From assembly GCA_003280985.1 (NCBI GenBank), contig QCDH01000010.1:1-43089 (forward strand): a stretch of DNA of 43,089 nt, in the 5' to 3' direction. Of the stretch, positions 37,597 through 43,089 are shown in pieces; the first letter of the stretch is position 1; every line of letters starts with the position of its first letter. Made by a program: the position numbers and the translations under genes. The notes beneath the pieces were generated by a model. The model saw only the letters and a list, made by a program, of their open reading frames with translations. It searched no databases and had not been told where the DNA came from. Origin of the DNA: Prochlorococcus sp. AG-355-A18. GTDB lineage: Bacteria; Cyanobacteriota; Cyanobacteriia; PCC-6307; Cyanobiaceae.

Positions 37597-38385
37597 ATGT
37601 CAATATTATGCCTTACTCAAATCAGAGAAGCTTGGACATGTAGAAGATTAAGTTGGTTTAATGCCACGCAAAGGAGTAATGTTAGATTCGCAAGAACTAA
37701 ATTAGGAAGTTTATGGCTTGGGATTTCAGCAATATTGTCAACTGCGATATTAGCTCTTGTGTACAGCAAAATTTTTAGAGCTGATAACTTTAATGTATAC
37801 ATCGTACAACTTGGATTAGGTTTAAGTTTATGGAATTGTATAGCGGCGCCAATTGGGTCAGCTCCAGGTTTATTTGAAAAAAATGCAAGTCAAATTATAA
37901 ATATAAATACTCCTCACGTATATTATTTAATGGAGGAGTGGGCTTTTAATATTCAAACTTTTTTTCAATCTTTTTTAATCGTCATAGTTTTTCTGAGTTT
38001 TTTTGAAAATCAAATCTGGTCACATGTCATATGGCCTTTTATCCCAACAATGTTCAATTATTTATTAGCAATGTTGTGGCTACCAGGAATAATTTGCCTC
38101 TTAGGTTTATGGCTAAAAGATATTTATCAATTAATACCGGTAATTTTACAGGTACTTTTTCTACTCACACCAATACTTTATACGAAAAGTGATTTAGGAA
38201 ATGCATCTATTGTTGCTGATTTAAATATTATTTTTCAATATATGAGTCCTGTCAGAGAGGCCCTGATTTATGGTGAATTAAACTTCAAAAATTTCTTTGC
38301 TTTATTTGGTATTAATATGTTTGGGATATTCTTGTTGTTAAATATTCTTAAAAAAAACAAACGCAATTTACCTTTTTTAATATAA
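37597..38385 (+). CDS. wzm: ABC-2 permease for polysaccharide export (Wzm type)
   Basis: Membrane subunit of the ABC exporter, 262 residues with about six membrane helices. A positively charged N-terminal region with FNATQRSNVRFARTKLGSLW precedes the first helix, as in Wzm/KpsM/TagG, where the 'R-FR-T-LG--W' pattern marks the ABC2_membrane family. LTPILYTKSDL and MSPVREALIYG near the end are also typical (Wzm often has 'TPI-Y' and 'NP'). It would form the pore with the ATPase at 33576 and move a lipid-linked glycan across the inner membrane. Confidence 0.87.
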   Translation: MSILCLTQIREAWTCRRLSWFNATQRSNVRFARTKLGSLWLGISAILSTAILALVYSKIFRADNFNVYIVQLGLGLSLWNCIAAPIGSAPGLFEKNASQIININTPHVYYLMEEWAFNIQTFFQSFLIVIVFLSFFENQIWSHVIWPFIPTMFNYLLAMLWLPGIICLLGLWLKDIYQLIPVILQVLFLLTPILYTKSDLGNASIVADLNIIFQYMSPVREALIYGELNFKNFFALFGINMFGIFLLLNILKKNKRNLPFLI

Positions 38386-38391
38386 ATAATT

Positions 38392-39471
38392 TTAAATTGA
38401 ATCTAAAATATTCATAATTCTGCTTTGCTGTTTTTCAACACTAAATTTCTTTGAGAAGAGATAACCTTTTTTAGATAAATCTGACCAAAGATTATTATCC
38501 TTATAAATTTCTAATATTAAATTAGCCATATTTTTACCCATATCATTCATCTTAAAAAGCATAGAACTTTGATCATAAAGTTCTTTATGAAGAGGAATAT
38601 CACTTATTAATGTTGGGAGACCCATAGACATTGCTTCAATAACTGGATAATTAAATCCTTCCATAAGTGAGGGAGAAATAAGTAAAAAACTTTTTTTCAT
38701 ATATTCAATAAGTGATTTTTTTGATAATTGATCTATTAGAAAAATGTTAGAAGAGTTAATTTCTTTGATTATTTCTTTGATCAATTTACTCTGCTTTCCC
38801 TCTTTACCAATTATGTAAAGTTTACCGTTCCAATTTTGATATTGTTTGATTAATTTATCATAACCATATAAAACATATGGGACATTTTTATTAAGATCAT
38901 GTCTGGCTAAAACAATAATATCATTTGTTATTGGATTTTTTATGGGTTGTTTTATTGTTTCTATCCCATTATAAATTACCTCTATTTTCTTAGAAGAAAT
39001 TCCTATTTCAACAAGCTGATTGGCAGAGAATTTACTAATAGCAATTATTTTTTTTGATTTTTTTAGATGTAAAGGAATTAAATATTCATATCTTAATTTT
39101 TGTCTTTTAGTATTCGAATAAAAAAGAGGAGTTAAATCATGACAAGTAATAATTTGTGGGATTTTTTTTAATTGGAATAAATACTCAGTAAGAGGAGAAT
39201 AAATACAATGTATATCATTAATATTCAATTTATTCTTTTTGAACTCTTTTTCACAATTGATAAAATACTGAAGAAAAAAATATCTATGAATTAACTTTAA
39301 AGGATTTTTTAAAAATAGATTTGTTGGTAAAGATTCCTCTTCAGCTGAAATGTATGGAAGTCCATTTTTTATAAATATTTTGAAACCAGGTATAGAGGGA
39401 TAAATCTTCCTTATGTAAGAATCAAAACCAAAGTTACCAGGTGTAAACTGTATTAAATTTTGTAGGAACAT
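38392..39471 (-). CDS. Glycosyltransferase, GT4 (mannosyltransferase-like)
   Basis: A 359-residue GT4 enzyme. The acceptor domain contains PQIITCHDLTPLFY and AISKFSANQLVEIG; the donor domain contains VIYNGIE, VLARHDLNKNVPYVLYGYDK, LYIIGKEGKQ and SPSLMEGFNYPVIEAMSMGL, with both Glu of the EX7E motif, then PTLISDIPLHKEL. This spacing is common in mannosyltransferases of the WbaZ/MtfA type. It converges on wzm with six bases between and follows the Nudix gene on the same strand, so the two - strand genes probably share a transcript. Confidence 0.87.
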   Translation of the reverse strand: MFLQNLIQFTPGNFGFDSYIRKIYPSIPGFKIFIKNGLPYISAEEESLPTNLFLKNPLKLIHRYFFLQYFINCEKEFKKNKLNINDIHCIYSPLTEYLFQLKKIPQIITCHDLTPLFYSNTKRQKLRYEYLIPLHLKKSKKIIAISKFSANQLVEIGISSKKIEVIYNGIETIKQPIKNPITNDIIVLARHDLNKNVPYVLYGYDKLIKQYQNWNGKLYIIGKEGKQSKLIKEIIKEINSSNIFLIDQLSKKSLIEYMKKSFLLISPSLMEGFNYPVIEAMSMGLPTLISDIPLHKELYDQSSMLFKMNDMGKNMANLILEIYKDNNLWSDLSKKGYLFSKKFSVEKQQSRIMNILDSI

Positions 39472-39503
39472 GATTATTTAATTACTTAAACTATTTAAAT
39501 CTG

Positions 39504-39992
39504 CTATAGATTTAACTCACAAGCAATTTTTTTATTGTTGATGTAATCCATAGAATATTTATGTATATTTATATCCTTAAAATTTTTATTTGAGAAACTA
39601 TACCATATAGAATTTGAATGCTGACTTTTGATAAATTCTTGAGGTATGGAGATATCAGAATTAAGAATAATCTTATATGCCAGGACAATATAATGAGTGC
39701 TAAAATCATTATTACCTAAAAAATTATCATCATACATATGTTCAAAAACACCAATAAATTCTGATTCTTCAGGTCTATAAATTCCGAGTTCGCTCTCTGA
39801 AATCCTCTTAAAAGCATCTTCAAGGGACTCATTCTTAAAAATCCTCCCCCCAGGAACAAAATAAAATTTTTTGGCAGGTGGATTAATTCTCTCACCTAAC
39901 AGGATAGATTTATTTTTAATAACACACAAATCTATTGAAATCATTGGTGTATTTTTAATGACATTACTGAAATCAGATTTATTTAAGAACAT
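39504..39992 (-). CDS. gmm: Nudix hydrolase, GDP-mannose mannosyl hydrolase type
   Basis: A 162-residue Nudix protein. The Nudix box runs from GGRIFKNESLEDAFKRISE to SELGI and is a variant in which the second catalytic Glu of the standard box is shifted or missing, which is the hallmark of Gmm/WcaH. Those enzymes hydrolyse GDP-mannose or GDP-glucose to GDP and free sugar by attack at carbon rather than phosphorus. ISIDLCVIKNKSILLGERIN at the start and the length also match WcaH. It may adjust the GDP-mannose pool produced by manC. ATG start; it lies 32 bases upstream of the GT4 gene. Confidence 0.85.
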   Translation of the reverse strand: MFLNKSDFSNVIKNTPMISIDLCVIKNKSILLGERINPPAKKFYFVPGGRIFKNESLEDAFKRISESELGIYRPEESEFIGVFEHMYDDNFLGNNDFSTHYIVLAYKIILNSDISIPQEFIKSQHSNSIWYSFSNKNFKDINIHKYSMDYINNKKIACELNL

Positions 39993-40119
39993 ATTTTTTT
40001 GATAATTGTTAATTACTAATAGATGGGGAGTAGAAACAAATAAAATTTTTAAAAAATAATATAGAATTAATTTAAATTTAAAAATATCCTCTATTTAAAA
40101 AATAATAATATAAATAATC

Positions 40120-40800
40120 ATGGATTACAAGGAACTTGATATTGGTTTAAAAAATTTATATTCAGGGGTTATTTATGATGCACTTTATTTTGATTTGAAT
40201 TACAAAAAGTCATTTACTCTTGATTCAAAAATTCAACCAATAAATTATAATAACCTTCCATGTTTTGGCTACGCTTTTACATGCAAAGGTGGGCCTGTAA
40301 TATCAGTAGAGGATATTAATGATGATATAAGACTAAATATGTTTGATTCTTTCAAAGCGAATTGTATTCAAATAATTGCATCTGGAGGCAAGAGAAATAT
40401 TGCACAATTCGGAGACATTAGTGCAAGATTAGCGAAAAAGTTCGGTGCCAAAGGAGCAGTAATAGATGCTCCCACTAGAGATAAAAAATTTATAGGGGAA
40501 CTAAACTTTCCTGTATTTTGTAGAGGAACCAATCCTAAAGATGCATATGGTAATTGGCAAATCTGGGAATATGAAAATGAAATCATAATTGCCGGCATAG
40601 ATGAGGATGTTGTTGTACAAAGTAATGATATAATTTTCTGCGATGCCGATGGGGTATTAGTTATTCCAAAAAATTTGATACATGAGACCATAGAATCAGC
40701 AAATAAAAGAGCTCTAAATGAACAAAAGATAAGAAATATCGTCAATAAATCAATTAATCTGAATCCAATAAATTTAAATAGAGATTTAGGAAGATGGTAA
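40120..40800 (+). CDS. RraA-like / class II pyruvate-aldolase-fold protein
   Basis: A 226-residue protein of the RraA/HMG-CHA aldolase superfamily. It has the glycine-rich ASGGKRNIAQFGDISARLAK, VIDAPTRDKKF (the Arg-Asp pair that binds substrate and metal in aldolase members), PVFCRGTNPKD and FCDADGVLVIP. Retention of the Arg-Asp pair suggests an enzyme rather than the RNase E-inhibitor role of E. coli RraA. In the family, members split or join pyruvate-containing acids. It is the first gene of a four-gene set with NeuB-like, phosphatase and CMP-transferase genes, so it probably works on a 2-keto acid or its precursor there. Confidence 0.75.
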   Translation: MDYKELDIGLKNLYSGVIYDALYFDLNYKKSFTLDSKIQPINYNNLPCFGYAFTCKGGPVISVEDINDDIRLNMFDSFKANCIQIIASGGKRNIAQFGDISARLAKKFGAKGAVIDAPTRDKKFIGELNFPVFCRGTNPKDAYGNWQIWEYENEIIIAGIDEDVVVQSNDIIFCDADGVLVIPKNLIHETIESANKRALNEQKIRNIVNKSINLNPINLNRDLGRW

Positions 40801-40822
40801 TTAAGGACTCGCGCTTTTAATA

Positions 40823-41734
40823 ATGTCTATATTTGTAGCAGAATTCACAACAAATCATTTGGGGAATTTAAACCTTCTATTAAAGATGGTTAGAGAAGCA
40901 AAAAATGCAGGAGCTGATTTTATAAAAATGCAAAAAAAACACGTGGAATCTTTTTATTCAAGAGAGAAACTTGATTCAAAATATGATTCTCCATATGGAA
41001 AAACTTTCAGAGACTATAGAACAATCTTTGAATTTAATAAAAAGGATTATGAAAGATTGGATGAAGAATGCAAATCAATAAATATATCATGGTTTTCAAC
41101 TGTTCAAGACATTCCATCTTTAATAGAGATGCTTTATTGGGACTTGCCAATTTATAAAGTTGCATCATGTAATTCTCAAAACATAGAGCTTTTAAAAGAA
41201 ATGGAAAGATTAATTCCTCTCGAAAAAGAAATTGTTATTTCTGTAGCAGGAAAAACTATAAGTGAAATCTCTAAAACAATTTCTATTTTCAAAAACCATA
41301 AACTTAATATTCTTCATTGCGTTGCTGAATATCCTTGCAAAATATCTAATTGCAAATTAGGTAATATATCCATTTTAAAAAAAGAATTTGAATCTGATAA
41401 GATTAAAATAGGATATTCTGGGCACGAAGAAGGTATATCTGCTTCTTTAAAGGCTATCAACTTGGGTGCTGCTATGGTTGAAAGACATTTCTGCCTTAGC
41501 AGAAATTCTTTTGCTCATCACATTGAATGCAGTCTTACACCAATTGAATTTAAGGAGATGGTTAATATTGGAAAATCTGAGGAAAAAATAAAAAATTACT
41601 TTCAAAAAAATAAACTGGATAAAAGAGCTACTAACTCAGGCTTCTATATGTCAGAAAGTGAAAAAAAATTTCTTTTAGATAATAACTATAATCATCAGAA
41701 TCAAATCAGAAAAAATGAATCTTTATTTCATTAG
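40823..41734 (+). CDS. NeuB-like sialic-acid/nonulosonate synthase lacking the SAF domain
   Basis: PEP-dependent synthase of the NeuB TIM-barrel family, 303 residues. Conserved features: VAEFTTNHLGN, FIKMQ, WFSTVQD, YKVASCN, LHCVAEYPCK, IGYSGHEEGISAS and VERHFCL, matching metal-, PEP- and sugar-binding parts of NeuB. After the barrel there are only about 50 residues, with no trace of the C-terminal SAF (antifreeze-like) domain that in NeuB dimers closes over the neighbouring active site; NeuB is normally about 340-350 residues. It would condense PEP with an aldose or aldose phosphate to make a 2-keto-3-deoxy acid. It overlaps the phosphatase gene by 20 bases and follows the RraA-like gene by 22. 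Confidence 0.82.
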   Translation: MSIFVAEFTTNHLGNLNLLLKMVREAKNAGADFIKMQKKHVESFYSREKLDSKYDSPYGKTFRDYRTIFEFNKKDYERLDEECKSINISWFSTVQDIPSLIEMLYWDLPIYKVASCNSQNIELLKEMERLIPLEKEIVISVAGKTISEISKTISIFKNHKLNILHCVAEYPCKISNCKLGNISILKKEFESDKIKIGYSGHEEGISASLKAINLGAAMVERHFCLSRNSFAHHIECSLTPIEFKEMVNIGKSEEKIKNYFQKNKLDKRATNSGFYMSESEKKFLLDNNYNHQNQIRKNESLFH

Positions 41735-42317
41735 ACATTTAAAAACAGAATGGAATGCAGAAGGAAGAATTCAAGGCTCCCTAAATTCAAATTTGTTATT
41801 GGATACAAACAAACTTGAAAAAAATATTGCTGATTATTTAAGAATAAAAAAAATAAACACAATTTACTTTAGTCCTCTTAAAAGATGCATTGATACATTA
41901 GATTTGATTTCATGCCTATACAAATTAGAATATAAAATTTCTGATATTAGACTTCGGGAACTGAATCATGGAAAATATGAGGGGAGATTTTTAAAAGAAT
42001 TAAGTACCTCAGAAAAAGAAGCAAAGACTAATAATCCTTGGTATTGGGAATGGCCAGAAGGGGAATCATATTATCAATTATCTTTAAGAGTCAAAAGTTT
42101 TTTAAATCATTTAAAAAAATTTGAAGAGGGAAAAAATATCGCAATTTTGAGTCATGAAGGGGTAATTAAAGTCTTTATAAAAGAATTAATTAATTTAAAA
42201 TTAGAAAAATTTATAAATTTCAAAGTACCTAATAATGTAATTTACTCTATAGAAAATAACTCACTAAAACTTACTTGCCTTAATGAGATATCCAACCTAA
42301 TTCTGACAAAGCTTTAA
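41715..42317 (+). CDS. Histidine-phosphatase (phosphoglycerate-mutase fold) protein
   Basis: A 200-residue member of the histidine phosphatase superfamily. The catalytic RH is at residues 7-8 in YFIRHLKTEWN (usual form RHGET-WN), followed by GRIQGSLNSN, FSPLKRCIDT, RELNHGKYEG with the acid catalyst, and the second His in LSHEGVIKVF. All four phosphate-pocket residues are therefore present. Because its start lies inside the NeuB-like gene (20-base overlap) and its stop abuts the CMP-transferase, the likely substrate is the phosphorylated product of the NeuB-like enzyme, in the role KdsC plays in KDO synthesis with an unrelated fold. Confidence 0.82.
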   Translation: MNLYFIRHLKTEWNAEGRIQGSLNSNLLLDTNKLEKNIADYLRIKKINTIYFSPLKRCIDTLDLISCLYKLEYKISDIRLRELNHGKYEGRFLKELSTSEKEAKTNNPWYWEWPEGESYYQLSLRVKSFLNHLKKFEEGKNIAILSHEGVIKVFIKELINLKLEKFINFKVPNNVIYSIENNSLKLTCLNEISNLILTKL

Positions 42318-42986
42318 ATGAAAAATATTTCAGCATTTATACATGCAAAATCTAATTCTAAAAGAATTTTTAATAAAAACCTAAGAGAACTTAACGGGAA
42401 ACCACTTTTTACATATGCATTAATAAATGCACTTAAATCGAAACTAATAAGCGAAGTATTTATAGATAGTGATTCTGATCAAATATTACAAATAGGTGAA
42501 TCATATGGGGCAAAAGCTTTAAAAAGACCAACCTATCTAGCAAACAATAGTGTTTCCGGAGATGACCTTATATGTTGGCAAGCTTCGAATTTGAAAAATT
42601 CCAGTATTATTCTACAAGTTGTCCCAACTTCTCCATTTATTAAATCAGAATCAATAGATAATGCAATAAAACTATTAATAGACTCAGATGTCAACTCAGT
42701 TGTTGGTGTAGCTTCGGAAGTTTTTTATCAATGGAAAAACGGTAAACCAACCTACTATAAGAACGGTAGAATACCAAACAGTTTTGAAATGGAGCCTACA
42801 GTATATGAAACTACAGGTTTGTATATAAATAAATTAGATTTTGTATTAAAGGAAAAAAAACGAATTGATAAAAATGCATGCAAACCATATTTTTTATCCA
42901 AAGTTGAATCTATTGATATAAACAACGAAGAGGACTTCGAATTAGCAGAAATTATTGCTATTGGATCCAAACTAATGAATAAATAA
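42318..42986 (+). CDS. NeuA/KdsB-like CMP-sugar-acid cytidylyltransferase
   Basis: A 222-residue acylneuraminate cytidylyltransferase-family protein. The CTP-binding N-terminus AFIHAKSNSKRIFNKNLREL matches the family pattern A-R-x-x-S-K-R-x-x-x-K-N, with Lys replacing the first Arg. FIDSDSDQIL (strand and Asp), LQVVPTSPFIKSESIDNAI and SVVGVAS follow as in NeuA. YETTGLYI and the terminal VESIDINNEEDFELAEII, with a metal-binding Asp, complete the fold. It would activate the sugar acid made by the NeuB-like enzyme to its CMP form for a glycosyltransferase outside this window. Its ATG directly follows the phosphatase stop with no gap. Confidence 0.87.
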   Translation: MKNISAFIHAKSNSKRIFNKNLRELNGKPLFTYALINALKSKLISEVFIDSDSDQILQIGESYGAKALKRPTYLANNSVSGDDLICWQASNLKNSSIILQVVPTSPFIKSESIDNAIKLLIDSDVNSVVGVASEVFYQWKNGKPTYYKNGRIPNSFEMEPTVYETTGLYINKLDFVLKEKKRIDKNACKPYFLSKVESIDINNEEDFELAEIIAIGSKLMNK

Positions 42987-43089
42987 TAAAATTAGTTTAC
43001 TTTGGCTAAAAACTTTTCAAAGTCAAATTTCAATATATTTTGGTTGAAATTCTTAAAAATTTTTCTAAAGGTTTTTTATAAATTTTGTC

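Noticed and set aside
42992-43075. An open stretch of 27 codons on the - strand at the right edge, resembling a protein C-terminus (ends FEKFLAKVN).
   Set aside because: A stop at 43078-43076 closes it upstream and there are too few bases to judge; it could be the tail of a gene beyond the edge only if that stop is an error.

Overview
The window is very AT-rich, densely packed DNA from a marine picocyanobacterium, most likely a high-light-adapted Prochlorococcus. The case for this is the strong A+T bias, short intergenic gaps, many GTG/TTG starts with almost no Shine-Dalgarno sequences, and core genes of cyanobacterial type (Ycf46-like AAA ATPase, serS, a short RseP-type M50 protease, rpsN, pnp, cysQ, rsmI). 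The genus is inferred from composition and gene content, since no search could be run.

Left part (1-8733), core genome: a 5'-truncated AAA ATPase, serS, the M50 protease, rpsN and pnp on the + strand; cysQ on the - strand; rsmI and a LapA-domain membrane protein on +; and a small HTH protein of unknown role on -. From about 8836 almost every gene makes, activates, transfers or exports sugars. A tRNA-Arg(UCU) at 9968-10041 lies near the transition, a common position for cyanobacterial island boundaries. The region resembles the hypervariable surface-polysaccharide islands of Prochlorococcus (the type called ISL4 in strain MED4).

Island layout: (a) 8836-14114: a GDP-fucose-synthase-like reductase, a ligase/polymerase-type membrane protein, UDP-glucose dehydrogenase and UDP-glucuronate 4-epimerase, which together give UDP-GlcA and UDP-GalA. 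(b) 14410-18395: a flippase-like membrane protein, a methyltransferase, and a DegT-type sugar aminotransferase coupled to an initiating sugar-phosphate transferase. (c) 18418-21800 on the - strand: an orphan pair of thiamine-diphosphate E1 alpha/beta subunits and a GT4 glycosyltransferase. (d) 22040-27137: a WbpM/CapD-type UDP-GlcNAc 4,6-dehydratase, a WecA/MraY-type transferase, an LptA/OstA-domain protein, and a bifunctional ManC that appears to start at a non-canonical ATT codon. (e) 27290-33512: a GT4 enzyme and a complete-looking GDP-D-glycero-D-manno-heptose set (gmhA, hddA, fused hddC-gmhB) with a GDP-sugar 4,6-dehydratase and a reductase, suggesting a 6-deoxy-heptose. (f) 33576-38385: ABC exporter subunits wzt and wzm, separated by two glycosyltransferase genes on the opposite strand. 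(g) 38392-39992: a GT4 enzyme and a GDP-mannose-hydrolase-type Nudix protein. (h) 40120-42986: a compact four-gene cassette (RraA-like aldolase, NeuB-like synthase without its SAF domain, histidine-phosphatase-fold phosphatase, NeuA-like CMP transferase) that looks like an uncharacterised route to a CMP-activated 2-keto-3-deoxy sugar acid.

The island seems to encode parts of two glycan systems: a flippase/ligase route with two lipid-carrier-loading enzymes, and an ABC-transporter route. The best candidates for undescribed biology are the 40120-42986 cassette and the E1 pair at 18418-20452.
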